A stretch of 64,000 nucleotides of DNA. Source: Tumebacillus amylolyticus (lineage in GTDB: Bacteria > Bacillota > Bacilli > Tumebacillales > Tumebacillaceae). Location: NCBI RefSeq assembly GCF_016722965.1, contig NZ_JAEQNB010000003.1, forward strand, positions 124,001 through 188,000, written 5' to 3'. The first letter of the stretch is position 1. Every line of letters begins with the position of its first letter. Below the pieces are notes generated by a model. That model saw nothing but the letters and a program-made list of their open reading frames with translations. It did no database searches and was not told the DNA's origin. Of the stretch, positions 1 through 9,369 are shown one piece after another. Made by a program: the position numbers and the translations under genes.

Positions 1-3000
1 TGCGCACGTGTTCGACCAAGTCCGCCGAGAGCACCTGCGAAACGAGACCGCCGTTGTACGTCTGCACCTCAGGACGCGGGAAATCGGTCGGCAAGTCGAG
101 GATCGGCAACGGTTTGGCCAGGACGTTCACCCAATACTCTTGCTCTTGGGCAAAAACGCCCGCTTCCGCTTGTGCGGCTTGCCATTCTGCGTAGTCGGTG
201 TATTGCAGTTCCACCGCAGGCAAGTTGGGCTCACGGTCTTCCACGAGGGCTGCGTAGACTTCCTGCAACTCGCGCAGGAACAGGTCTCGGCTCAGAGCGT
301 CGGTGATGATGTGGTGCTTTTGCAGCAGGAATTGATATTCCGCTTCACCCGTACGGTACAGCATGGCACGCATCAACGGCCCGTTGCTGAAATCGAACGG
401 CTTCGCTTCCGTCTCGCGCAATTTCGCCCGCAAGCGAGACTCCCGCTCAACTCCATCGAAGTTCGTCCAGTCGGCAAATTCCAACGCGAACGAGGAATCG
501 TCCTGCACGAATTGGCGCGGCATACCGTCAACTTCGCGGAAGACTGTGCGCAAGGAACTGTGCCGGCGAATCATCACGTCAAACGCTTCTGCAAACTTCT
601 CGAAGTGAATTTCGCCCTTCAGTCGGATGTTGAGGTTGACGTGGTACGCCACGTTTTCCGGATCGAACTTTTGGAGGAACCAGAGGCGTTTCTGAGCGTG
701 TGACAGTTCGTAATGCGGTTGGATAGGAGCAGGCTCGATCCGGACGGTGCCCGCAGAGCGATCCAAGTTTGTATCTCCCGCTTCCAAACGAGATTCCACA
801 TGTGCCGCAAGTTCGGCAAGCGTCGGATACGCGAACAGTTCTTTCAACTCAAGCCCGACACCCAGCGTTTTGCGAATACGGCTGTTCACCTGCATCAGCA
901 ACAGCGAGTGACCGCCCAGTTCGAAGAAGTGATCCCCCGCTCCCACTTGCTCGCGACCCAGCAGTTCCGACCAGATCGAAGCCAGAGCTTCCTCTGTCGG
1001 CGTAGAAGGCGCTACATACTCCGTTCCGCTCTCGACCGCGTACTCCCCTGCCATGGCAACGAGCGCTTTGCGGTCCACTTTGCCGTTCGGCGTGAGCGGC
1101 ATGCGCTCCAGTTGCACGAGACGCGGCGGGATCATGTAGTCCGGGAGTTTGATACGCAGGTGTTCCTTGAGTTCCGCAGCCTCTACGTTCTCGCGATTCG
1201 CGGTATAGAAGCCGAACAGCGAGTTGATACCGTCCGACCCCTTGCGTGCAAGGACGACGGCCATTACGACATCCGGATATTGAGAGAGCACTTCCTCGAT
1301 CTCCCCGAGCTCAATTCGGAAGCCGCGGACTTTGACTTGGTTGTCAATACGGCCCAAATAGTCGATGTTCCCGTCAGGCAAGAGGCGCACAGAATCGCCG
1401 GTGCGGTAGAGACGATTGCCCGGGGTGCCCGGCAGAGAGTTCGAAACGAACGACTCTGCCGTTTTTTCCGGCTTGTTGTGGTAGCCGACGGCGAGTTGCA
1501 CGCCCCCAACGTACAGTTCACCCGCGACGTTTACAGGACAGAGTCGGCGTTGGGGGTTCAAGACATAGAGTTGCGTATTGGCAACAGACTGCCCGATGGT
1601 GATGTGCTTCTGCGGACCTTCATAGATCGAGAAGGAAACGTCGACCGCGGCTTCCGTCGGACCGTACATATTGACGAGCTTCGTGCCCGTCGGGTAGATC
1701 GTGAACCATTGCTCGACCAATTTCGAGGGGAGAGCTTCTCCTGAGACGATGATGGTGTGCAACTGCGGGCGTTCACTTGCAGGCAACTCTTGTAGAGCCG
1801 AGACGACCACGGTGAGCAGAGACGGCACGAATTGCATGTACGTCGCGCGTTCCTGTACCAATTGTCCGATCAACCGCTCGGAATCGAGCACAACATCTTG
1901 CGGCATAATCGACAGCACCGCGCCGTGACGCAAAGGCCAGAACAGCTCGATGACGGAGTCGTCGAAGCAAACGGTCGTACGCTGAATCACCACGTCTTCC
2001 GGCGTCAAGGGGAACTCCTCTTGATGCCAATGCAAACGGTTGAGGATCGCTCGATGCTGGATGAGGACGCCCTTCGGTTGGCCTGTGGAGCCCGACGTGT
2101 AGATCATGTAGGCGAGGTCATCCGGGGTTCCTACCGGCTCAGGCATCGAGGTCGGCAGGTCTGAAAGATCATTTTCTTCCATTAACAGCACAGCTTGCAG
2201 GGACTCTTTCTCCACCACCTGCTCCATGTACGCCCGCTTCGTCAGGAGGACCCTCGCCCCGGAGTCGGCGAGCATGTACTGAATTCGTTGCGCCGGATAC
2301 TCGGGGTCGATCGGCACATAAGCCGCGCCGGACTTGAGAATGCCGTAGAGCCCCACCATCAGTTCCACACTGCGCTCCATCATGATCGCGACCAACTGGT
2401 TTCTCTGCGCGCCTTGCGCCCGCAGGTAGTGCGCCACTTGGTTCGAACGCTCATGCAATTCGCCGTACGTCATCGTCCGTCCCACACTCGGATCGGACAA
2501 CGCGATTCGCTCAGGATGCCGCTCCGCCTGTTCGACAAACGCTTCAAGCAGCAGATGCTCCAAGTCGTACGCCACCGCCGTCTCATTCAGCGCGGCGTAT
2601 ACTTGCTTGTCCATCTCTGTCAGCAGATCGGCTTCATACAACCCCTGCTCGGCATCCCCGAGCACCGCCGACAGCAAGCGCACATACTGCTCCGCCATCT
2701 TGGCCACCGTGGACTCCAAGAACAAATCCGGGTTGTACTCAAAGTACAGCGACGTCTCGCCGTCATGCTCCAACACTTTCAACGCCAGATCAAACTGGGA
2801 GGAGAGACGATGAATCTCAGCGGGCGACACTTCCAGCCCCGGCAACTTCAAAGCGAACGGCGTATTCTCAAACACAAACATCGTGGAAAAAACAGCCGAT
2901 CGGCTCAAGTCGCGCTCCGGCTGTACTTTTTCAATCAGCCTGTCGAACGGATAGGTTTGATGATCATACGCCTCCACGCAACGCGCTTTCACCTGTTGCA

Positions 3001-5824
3001 ACAACCCGCGGAACGTGTCTTCCGCGTCAAATCGTGCCCGAATCGAGAGCATGTTGATGAACACCCCGAGCAACGATTCCAACTCGGATGTCGTACGCCC
3101 CGCCGTCGGAGTTCCGACGATGATGTCTTCATCTCCGCTCAATCGGTGCAGCAGCAAGTGATACGCGGACAGCAAGACCATGAACAGCGACGCTTCCTCC
3201 TGCTGTGCGAACTTGCGCGCCCGCTCGACCAGTTTGCCGTCCATTGCATACGCAAACTGAGCCCCGGTGTCGGTCATGACGGTCGGGCGCTCGAAATCAA
3301 GCGGCAAATTCAACGTCGGCAACGGTTTCGCCAACGTCTCCAGCCAATACGCTTCCTCCCCGTCCAACTGCCCGGTTGCGAGAAGTTCATTCTGCCAAGC
3401 GGCAAAGTCCACATAGCGCAGATCGCCGGCGACCAGACTTGCTTCCTGACCGTGAGTCAACGCATGGTAAAACTCCGCCAACTCCTGCACGAACAGGCCG
3501 GTGCTCCACCCGTCCGAGATGATGTGATGCGTATTGATGTAAAAACGGTACGCCTCCGCCCCCGTGCGGAACAGCATCATCCGCGTCAGAGGACCGTCCG
3601 TCAACGAAAAAGGAGTCGCTGCATCTCCCGCCATCCGCTCTCGCCACGCCTGCTCCTGCTCATCAGGGTTCAGATGCGCCAAATCCTCAAACTGAACCCG
3701 CAACGAGACGCTCTCCCGAACCACTTGATACGGCACGCCTTCCTCTTCCAAGAACACCGTGCGCAAAATCCCATGCCGTTCCACCATTCGAGCAACAGCC
3801 GCTTCAAACGCCTTCAGATCGAGATTCCCTTTCAAAACGACGCTGTACGGCATGTGGTACGAAACGTTCTGGAGGTCCAACTGTTGCAAGAACCACAAAC
3901 GACGCTGCGCATGAGACAGAGCATACCGAGACTGCTCCGGCAGACGAACGATGCCACGCTCCGTACCCACCGCCTTCGATCCCGCCAACCCGTCCAGATG
4001 CGCCGCCAACTCGCCCACCGTCAACTTGGCAAAAAAGTCCTGCAGCGTCACGCGCAGTCCTGTCGCTTCCTGCACCCGCGCCAAAACTTGCATCGCCAGC
4101 AACGAATGCCCGCCCAGCGCAAAGAAACTGTCGGCCACGCCGACTTTTTCAACCTTCAACACATGCGCCCAGATGTCGGCCAGCACGCGCTCCGTCTCCG
4201 TTGAAGGTGCCACATACTGAGTACCCAACTCCGGCTTCGCATCCAACGCCATCGCTTGCAGACCTTTGCGGTCCACTTTGCCATTGGGCAGCAGCGGCAT
4301 CTCCGCCAAGAGATGGAACTGAGACGGAATCATCACGTCCGGCAACTTCTGCTGCAAAGACGCACGCAAGGACTCCACCGTGATCTCCTCTCCGGTGAAG
4401 TAGGCAATCAGCGTACAATCGCCCTCCTCCTCCGTCCGTGCCACCACCACAGCTTCGCGCAGTCCATCGACTCGCACCATCGCCGCTTCAATCTCCGCGA
4501 GCTCCACACGAATCCCGCGCACTTTCACCTGATTGTCCCGACGTCCGATATACTCGACCGACCCATCCGGCAGATAGCGCCCGAGGTCCCCCGTGCGGTA
4601 CACCGGGTCCACACCTTCCTGCACGGGACGCAACGGATTCTGCAAAAACACCTCTGCCGTCAACTCCGGCCGCTTGTAATACCCAAGCGACAGGAACGGA
4701 CTGCGGATGTAGATCTCCCCGACCTGCCCGATCCCGCAGAGCTTTTGTTTTACGTTGAGGATCAACGGCGCGGCACCTTTCATCCCGCGACCGATCGGGA
4801 TCGGCTTGCCTTCCACGGGAAGTTTTTCGATGCGATGGAACATTTTGATCATCGTCGTCTCTGTCGAACCGTAAAAATTGACCAGTTGAATCCGAGTGCC
4901 GAAGATCTCCATCCACCGGCGAACATGCTTCACGTCCAGCACTTCACCCGCCATGAGAATATGGCGCAGATTCGGAAAAAGTCCCTCACGCGCTTCTGCC
5001 AACAAGAGGCGGAACACACTGGGGACGCAATGGATGATCGTCAACTGCTCAGATTCGATCCACTTCACCAACTCTGCACGATCCGACAACACGTCCTGCG
5101 GAGGCAAGCAAACCCGCCCGCCGTTGCACAGCGGGACGAAGATGTCGCGCAGAGAAGCGTCAAACGACAACGCGGCAAACTGCGAAACGCGGTCGCCCTC
5201 CCCGATGCCGAACTCCTCCGCTTCCCAACGGATAAAATGTGCGAGGCTCTTGTGACAACCCATGACTCCCTTGGGTCTGCCCGTTGAGCCGGACGTGTAG
5301 AAGATATAGTTCAAATCACCCGGTTCATTGATCACTTCCAGATTCCCGGACGAGTACGAATCCAACACCGAAAACGAGAACGCCTGCGCCAAACCGGACG
5401 CTCTCTCCTCAGGAACTTCGTCTGTGTACAGAGCGCGCATCGCCTGAAGCTCCGCATCTGCCACCAATTCCTGCAACTTCCCTGCAAACGAACGCTGTGA
5501 AATCACCCACTTGGGCGAAACTTCAGACAAGATCATCGTGAGCCTGTCCAACGGATACTTCGGATCAAGCGGGACAAATGCTGCTCCGGCCTTGAGCACG
5601 CCAAGCAACGTAACCACCATCTCCACACTGCGTTCCAAGAGGATCGCAATCGGTTCACTTCGCTCCACGCCCTGCTCTTGCAGGAAGTGCGCCAATCGGT
5701 TGGAGCGTTCCTGTATTTCTCGGTATGTCACCTGTTGCGAGCCGTACGACACCGCCACGTGGTCGGGGGTTTTTTCGACCTGCTCATTGAACAAGTGATG
5801 AATGATATGAGAGTGTTCATTCAT
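1..5824 (-). CDS. Non-ribosomal peptide synthetase, N-terminal part (A-PCP-C-A-PCP-C...), runs off left edge
   Basis: About 1940 residues are visible; the 3' end lies outside the window. It activates amino acids as adenylates, loads them on carrier domains and condenses them in the cytoplasm. Domains by approximate residue: A1 (10-490; TSGSTGRPKG near 180), PCP1 (GGHSLLAM near 570), C1 (HHIISDG near 766), A2 (TSGSTGQPKG near 1243), PCP2 (LGGHSLLLM near 1633), C2 (HHIITDA near 1834, incomplete). It begins directly with an A domain, as initiation modules do. Aligning by eye to GrsA-PheA, I read pocket residues D-A-R-H-L-A-F-M-I for A1 and D-D-I-Q-I-S-M-V-D for A2; I recognise neither, so substrates are not assigned. 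The ATG (MNEHSHIIHH) lies 9 bases after GGAGG. In-frame ATGs upstream have poorer spacing. No MbtH or thioesterase gene is in the window. Confidence 0.93.
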   Translation of the reverse strand, partial: MNEHSHIIHHLFNEQVEKTPDHVAVSYGSQQVTYREIQERSNRLAHFLQEQGVERSEPIAILLERSVEMVVTLLGVLKAGAAFVPLDPKYPLDRLTMILSEVSPKWVISQRSFAGKLQELVADAELQAMRALYTDEVPEERASGLAQAFSFSVLDSYSSGNLEVINEPGDLNYIFYTSGSTGRPKGVMGCHKSLAHFIRWEAEEFGIGEGDRVSQFAALSFDASLRDIFVPLCNGGRVCLPPQDVLSDRAELVKWIESEQLTIIHCVPSVFRLLLAEAREGLFPNLRHILMAGEVLDVKHVRRWMEIFGTRIQLVNFYGSTETTMIKMFHRIEKLPVEGKPIPIGRGMKGAAPLILNVKQKLCGIGQVGEIYIRSPFLSLGYYKRPELTAEVFLQNPLRPVQEGVDPVYRTGDLGRYLPDGSVEYIGRRDNQVKVRGIRVELAEIEAAMVRVDGLREAVVVARTEEEGDCTLIAYFTGEEITVESLRASLQQKLPDVMIPSQFHLLAEMPLLPNGKVDRKGLQAMALDAKPELGTQYVAPSTETERVLADIWAHVLKVEKVGVADSFFALGGHSLLAMQVLARVQEATGLRVTLQDFFAKLTVGELAAHLDGLAGSKAVGTERGIVRLPEQSRYALSHAQRRLWFLQQLDLQNVSYHMPYSVVLKGNLDLKAFEAAVARMVERHGILRTVFLEEEGVPYQVVRESVSLRVQFEDLAHLNPDEQEQAWRERMAGDAATPFSLTDGPLTRMMLFRTGAEAYRFYINTHHIISDGWSTGLFVQELAEFYHALTHGQEASLVAGDLRYVDFAAWQNELLATGQLDGEEAYWLETLAKPLPTLNLPLDFERPTVMTDTGAQFAYAMDGKLVERARKFAQQEEASLFMVLLSAYHLLLHRLSGDEDIIVGTPTAGRTTSELESLLGVFINMLSIRARFDAEDTFRGLLQQVKARCVEAYDHQTYPFDRLIEKVQPERDLSRSAVFSTMFVFENTPFALKLPGLEVSPAEIHRLSSQFDLALKVLEHDGETSLYFEYNPDLFLESTVAKMAEQYVRLLSAVLGDAEQGLYEADLLTEMDKQVYAALNETAVAYDLEHLLLEAFVEQAERHPERIALSDPSVGRTMTYGELHERSNQVAHYLRAQGAQRNQLVAIMMERSVELMVGLYGILKSGAAYVPIDPEYPAQRIQYMLADSGARVLLTKRAYMEQVVEKESLQAVLLMEENDLSDLPTSMPEPVGTPDDLAYMIYTSGSTGQPKGVLIQHRAILNRLHWHQEEFPLTPEDVVIQRTTVCFDDSVIELFWPLRHGAVLSIMPQDVVLDSERLIGQLVQERATYMQFVPSLLTVVVSALQELPASERPQLHTIIVSGEALPSKLVEQWFTIYPTGTKLVNMYGPTEAAVDVSFSIYEGPQKHITIGQSVANTQLYVLNPQRRLCPVNVAGELYVGGVQLAVGYHNKPEKTAESFVSNSLPGTPGNRLYRTGDSVRLLPDGNIDYLGRIDNQVKVRGFRIELGEIEEVLSQYPDVVMAVVLARKGSDGINSLFGFYTANRENVEAAELKEHLRIKLPDYMIPPRLVQLERMPLTPNGKVDRKALVAMAGEYAVESGTEYVAPSTPTEEALASIWSELLGREQVGAGDHFFELGGHSLLLMQVNSRIRKTLGVGLELKELFAYPTLAELAAHVESRLEAGDTNLDRSAGTVRIEPAPIQPHYELSHAQKRLWFLQKFDPENVAYHVNLNIRLKGEIHFEKFAEAFDVMIRRHSSLRTVFREVDGMPRQFVQDDSSFALEFADWTNFDGVERESRLRAKLRETEAKPFDFSNGPLMRAMLYRTGEAEYQFLLQKHHIITDALSRDLFLRELQEVYAALVEDREPNLPAVELQYTDYAEWQAAQAEAGVFAQEQEYWVNVLAKPLPILDLPTDFPRPEVQTYNGGLVSQVLSADLVEHVR

Positions 5825-5876
5825 CTCCAAATGCCTCCAATGCATGTTCTTCCTCATTAACCAAATTGATAAGAAC

Positions 5877-5905
5877 AGTATAGGTCGTTAAATCTAGCCT
5901 GTCCA
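5877..5905 (-). promoter_or_regulatory. Probable sigma-A promoter of the NRPS gene
   Basis: On the minus strand a TGGACA -35 and a TATACT -10 are separated by exactly 17 bases, about 50 bases upstream of the NRPS start codon. No operator-like repeat is obvious around it. Confidence 0.55.
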
Positions 5906-5942
5906 GTCAAAATTCAAGTTAGCTTTAATTATATTTATTCTA

Positions 5943-5980
5943 ATAAAAACAGCGCCCCCGAGAGAGGCGCTGTTTTTTTT
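5943..5980 (-). terminator. Rho-independent terminator after cotSA
   Basis: Stem AACAGCGCC/GGCGCTGTT followed on the minus strand by TTTTATT, just past the stop codon of the glycosyltransferase gene. It separates the coat operon from the NRPS promoter. Confidence 0.8.
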
Positions 5981-5981
5981 C

Positions 5982-7112
5982 CTACACTTTGGTGCGGTTA
6001 AAAAGTTTCTGATACGCAGCCATTGTTTCTTGCGCACATCGCTGCCACGTAAACTTCGAAGCCTGTTGCAACCCTGCGGTACGCATCTTGGCTTGCAAGT
6101 CCTCGTCGTTGAGAACTTTCACCATTCTTCCGGCGAGGTCGTACATATCATGCGGGTTGATCAGCAACGCGGCGTCCCCTGTCACTTCCGGGATCGAAGA
6201 CGTGTTCGAGGTAATCGTCGGCGTGCCGCACGCCATCGCTTCAAGCGGCGGCAGACCGAAGCCCTCGTAGAACGACGGATAGACGAACAGATTCGCCGCC
6301 GCGTACAGATAGGGAAGTTCCAACACCGGCGCAAATCCGGTGAATACGACCTTGTCTTGCAAACGCAACGCCTCAACGAGCATCATCGTATCGTCATAAT
6401 CACGCGCTTCCTTGCCGACGAGCACCAATTTGGTATCGGCGGGGATGTCGTGCTGAATTTCGTAGAAGGCATTGATCAGCCCTTTGACGTTCTTGCGCGG
6501 TGAGAATCCGCCGATGTAGAGAATATAGCGGGAGTTGATGCCAAACTTCTCCTGCACGTAGTTCTGCGCCTCTGCCTTGTCGATCTCACGGTACACGCTT
6601 TCCGGCGCTTCATACGTGACGACGACTTTGTCATCCGGCAGTTGGAAGATGCGCTGGATGTCCCGCTTGGAATGCTCCGATACGGTGATGACCAAGTCGG
6701 ACTGCTCCATGATCCGCGGCATCTCGTTCAAGAAGATCTTGAGATACCCGCGCCCGACCGTCTCCGGGTAGATATACGGAATCAAGTCGTGGACGGTGAC
6801 CACGTTCAAGCAGCCTTTTTTCGCAGGCAGGCCGATGCCGTTTTGCGGAACGTGGAAGATGTCGATCTGCTCCTGCTCCACGCTCATCGGGATGTGAACT
6901 TCCTCCCAGAACTTATCCTTGCTCCGTTCAATCGAATTGAACACCTCGTCAACCGACGGGTCGAGGTTTTTATATTCGTCACCCGGCCAGAAGAACCGAT
7001 ATTGATTCTGCTTGTCGAGCATGTGAAGATTCTTGACCAACTGGTACGTGTAGGTTCCGATGCCCGTACCTCGATACCAGATTGCTCCTCGTGCGTCTAC
7101 GCCAATCTTCAT
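5982..7112 (-). CDS. cotSA: GT4-family glycosyltransferase, spore-coat CotSA-like
   Basis: 376 aa, full length for a GT-B fold retaining glycosyltransferase of family GT4. The N-terminal Rossmann half starts MKIGVDARGAIWYRGTGIGTY (glycine-rich acceptor loop) and has VTVHDLIPYIYPE. The C-terminal donor-binding half has YILYIGGFSPRKN and the E-x7-E signature in FYEGFGLPPLEAMACGTPT. In Bacillus, CotSA is a spore-coat protein encoded next to CotS; here it follows two CotS-family genes with a 17-base gap, which is the main reason for the coat assignment. An AAGGAGTGA site lies 4 bases before the ATG. The sugar donor and acceptor cannot be read from sequence. Probably transcribed from the sigma-K-like promoter at 9281-9308. 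Confidence 0.85.
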   Translation of the reverse strand: MKIGVDARGAIWYRGTGIGTYTYQLVKNLHMLDKQNQYRFFWPGDEYKNLDPSVDEVFNSIERSKDKFWEEVHIPMSVEQEQIDIFHVPQNGIGLPAKKGCLNVVTVHDLIPYIYPETVGRGYLKIFLNEMPRIMEQSDLVITVSEHSKRDIQRIFQLPDDKVVVTYEAPESVYREIDKAEAQNYVQEKFGINSRYILYIGGFSPRKNVKGLINAFYEIQHDIPADTKLVLVGKEARDYDDTMMLVEALRLQDKVVFTGFAPVLELPYLYAAANLFVYPSFYEGFGLPPLEAMACGTPTITSNTSSIPEVTGDAALLINPHDMYDLAGRMVKVLNDEDLQAKMRTAGLQQASKFTWQRCAQETMAAYQKLFNRTKV

Positions 7113-7129
7113 CGTGTCACTCCTTCACG

Positions 7130-8194
7130 TCAGCGGATCTTCCCCTGTTCCAGCACATAGCGGGCTCCGTCTTCAAAGTCGCGGAAGAACCGCTCACGGC
7201 GATGCTTTTGTTCGGCCCACTTGCGCAAGCGCGATTCCAGCACGTCGGCAGGTCGGTTTTTTCCCACAAAATGATACCGTGCCGCTTCATACAAGTCCTG
7301 CGGGAAGCGAATCATCGCATGCAGCAGCCGTTCTTCCCCCCCGTGCGGAGTGGCGCGTTCAAAGTACGATTTGAGGATAAAAAAGGCCGTGCGGGCATCC
7401 CACTTGTCGCTTTTCATGTTGCGCAGGATCAACGAAGCGAGGTCGTGGGCGCGAATGTCGGAGATCGAATAATCGAAGTCGATGATCGCAATTCCAGGCT
7501 GACCGTTCTCCTGCGTGATCAACACGTTGTGATGCGCATAATCGTGGTGGCAGAAGCCCTGCTCTGCCTGTTCCAGCTTGGAAATCTCCTCGTACCGAGA
7601 CGACAACAACAGCTCCACAGACCGCGTCGCTTCTTGGATACCATATGCGACCACGTCCGCATACATGTTGTCAAACGGCGTCCCGCCCTGCTCCGCTTGC
7701 ACCTGCCAATTTCTCAGCTCTTCGATGCGCTCCAAAAAGTGTCCCGTCCACGACCCCCACTGTTCTTTGCCTGCAAGGCGTGAGGACGACGGAGGCGTAA
7801 ACCCGCGCGTCGCTTTGTGGAAATCTCCCAAGCCGCGGGCAGACAACGCCAGGTCATGGATGTGGCTGTATTTGCTCTCCCGACCTTGGAGCCACTCCAT
7901 GACGAAATATTTCGCATCTTCCAGAGTCACATAGAGGCGGCCGTCGCGGGTCGGAATCAGGCCGGGCACCTCGAAGCCTTGTTCCTTGACATGGCGCATC
8001 GCAGCGAGCGAATAGTCCAGTTCCTCGTCGGAGAGTTTGAACTTTTTGAGCGCCAAGATGCCAAGGGACGTGTTCAAACGCACCACCTTGCGCACTGATT
8101 CGGCGTCGTACACGTCAAATCCATACGCATCGAGCACTTCCGGCGCAAATCCGCTCTCTACCAGCGCTTGCGAGATCGTGGTCTGTTCCCCCAT
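7130..8194 (-). CDS. CotS-family spore coat kinase-like protein
   Basis: 354 aa, protein-kinase/aminoglycoside-phosphotransferase fold of the CotS/YutH family. A substrate lysine-type strand (LGILALKKFKLSDEEL) comes early, then FVMEWLQGRES (hinge), the catalytic-loop-like FCHHDYAHHNVL (HD..HN) and IAIIDFDYSI in place of the DFG metal-binding loop. Members are spore-coat or spore-cortex associated; enzymatic activity is rarely proven. I chose the ATG with GGAGGGG 8 bases upstream (protein MGEQTTISQ) rather than the longer reading, which would overlap the upstream gene by 40 bases. Middle gene of the coat operon, 20 bases after the first cotS-like gene. Confidence 0.85.
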   Translation of the reverse strand: MGEQTTISQALVESGFAPEVLDAYGFDVYDAESVRKVVRLNTSLGILALKKFKLSDEELDYSLAAMRHVKEQGFEVPGLIPTRDGRLYVTLEDAKYFVMEWLQGRESKYSHIHDLALSARGLGDFHKATRGFTPPSSSRLAGKEQWGSWTGHFLERIEELRNWQVQAEQGGTPFDNMYADVVAYGIQEATRSVELLLSSRYEEISKLEQAEQGFCHHDYAHHNVLITQENGQPGIAIIDFDYSISDIRAHDLASLILRNMKSDKWDARTAFFILKSYFERATPHGGEERLLHAMIRFPQDLYEAARYHFVGKNRPADVLESRLRKWAEQKHRRERFFRDFEDGARYVLEQGKIR

Positions 8195-8214
8195 TGAAGT
8201 CCCCTCCCGTCTCT

Positions 8215-9243
8215 CTACAGGGAGGTCGGGAAGACGTCCAAACAGCTCTTCCATTCATCCAGTTTGGCAACTTCCTGACGCATTTTCTTGACAGCACCCT
8301 CCGGCGAATAGCGATGCGAGAGGAACCCGCGCTCCACGGCACGCCAGTAGCGTTGCGGGAAGTAGAGGATCGCTTTGAGCACTTGCAGTTCGTCTGCGTA
8401 CAACGGGTCGATCGCATGATAGGTCTTGAGGATCGTCTCGGCGACTTCCGGGTTCCAGTCGGCACGGCGCAGCATCTTGCGCAGGAAGCGGGCGAAGTCG
8501 TGCGCACGCAGTTCATGAGCGCAGTAGTCGAAGTCGATGACCTGCATGACGCCCTCCGGCGTGCGGATGAAGTTGTGGTAGGTGAAGTCGCCGTGAATGA
8601 AGCCTTTTTGCCCGCGCTCGCGGTAGAGGACGTCAAGGTATGGCGATTCCTTGAGCAACTCGACGCTCTTGCGGGACATCTCCAACATCGGCTCGACCGT
8701 TTCGAGGAACACCGCTTCCATCTCATTGCGCGGCTCTTGGTCTTTCATGCGATCGTAGCAGACGAGGATGTCGTTCAACTGGTCTTCGTAGCGCTCGATC
8801 CAACCGCCCCAGCGGGTTTTGATCGATGCATCCAGCGTCGGGTTGAACCCGCGAGACGCGGCATGCAGTTTCGCTTGCACCTCCACGACTTCGATCAGTT
8901 GTTCCCGACTTTTGACATTCATCTCCTCACCGTCGAGCCAGTTGTTCAAGAACAACAGTTCCTCTCCGAGATCCACGAACGGACGGCCATCCACCGTCTT
9001 CACGAAGCGCGGCAAGGTCTGGAATCCGTTGTTCCAGAGATGCTCTTGCGCTTCGAACATGAATTGCAGCTTCTCCGGCTTGTGGGAGACTTTTTTCAGG
9101 GCGAACACCCCTTGATCGGTCTCGATGCGCACGACGGCGCGCACAGGTTTGGCGCTCAACACCTCGAACCCGTACAGCTCGCGCAGATCCACCCCCGGAA
9201 TCACATCGCTCAGATCGTATGTCACACTTTCTTTCTTTGCCAA
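8215..9243 (-). CDS. cotS: CotS-family spore coat kinase-like protein (first gene of coat operon)
   Basis: 342 aa, paralogue of the following gene with the same kinase-like layout: YGFEVLSAKPVRAVVRIE, VFALKKVSHKPEKL (lysine strand), FLNNWLDGEE (hinge), GFIHGDFTYHNF (HGD..HN catalytic loop) and MQVIDFDYCAHE (metal-binding Asp). It starts with TTG, supported by GAGGAGGG 6-7 bases upstream. The two paralogues plus CotSA reproduce the B. subtilis ytaA/cotSA/cotS neighbourhood, so a mother-cell coat role is likely. Which paralogue is the true CotS orthologue is not decidable by eye. Confidence 0.82.
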   Translation of the reverse strand: MAKKESVTYDLSDVIPGVDLRELYGFEVLSAKPVRAVVRIETDQGVFALKKVSHKPEKLQFMFEAQEHLWNNGFQTLPRFVKTVDGRPFVDLGEELLFLNNWLDGEEMNVKSREQLIEVVEVQAKLHAASRGFNPTLDASIKTRWGGWIERYEDQLNDILVCYDRMKDQEPRNEMEAVFLETVEPMLEMSRKSVELLKESPYLDVLYRERGQKGFIHGDFTYHNFIRTPEGVMQVIDFDYCAHELRAHDFARFLRKMLRRADWNPEVAETILKTYHAIDPLYADELQVLKAILYFPQRYWRAVERGFLSHRYSPEGAVKKMRQEVAKLDEWKSCLDVFPTSL

Positions 9244-9280
9244 GTGAAGTCCCTCCTCAACCCGTTGAGTATTTCCACCC

Positions 9281-9308
9281 TAGCCTATGTAGCCGCCCAC
9301 GAAAACGT
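9281..9308 (-). promoter_or_regulatory. Candidate sigma-K promoter of the coat operon
   Basis: The minus strand reads AC - 17 bases - CATAGGCTA. This matches the mother-cell sigma-K consensus (AC, 16-17 bp, CATAnnnTA) at every fixed position and lies about 40 bases upstream of the first cotS-like start codon. Confidence 0.6.
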
Positions 9309-9334
9309 GAGGCGTCCGCCCATCGCCGCCCATG

Positions 9335-9369
9335 AAAAAAGGCTCCTCGCACGCTTACGTGCAGGAGCC
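9335..9369 (-). terminator. Terminator overlapping the end of the GNAT gene
   Basis: Perfect GC-rich stem GGCTCCTGCACG/CGTGCGAGGAGCC (one bulge) with a six-T tail on the minus strand. The stop codon of the GNAT gene sits in the loop. Confidence 0.85.

Noticed and set aside
2195-4204. 669-codon open frame on the plus strand opposite the NRPS
   Set aside because: It is the antisense shadow of a GC-rich coding strand: Arg/His/Gln-rich translation, no ribosome binding site, and the opposite strand encodes clear C, A and PCP motifs.
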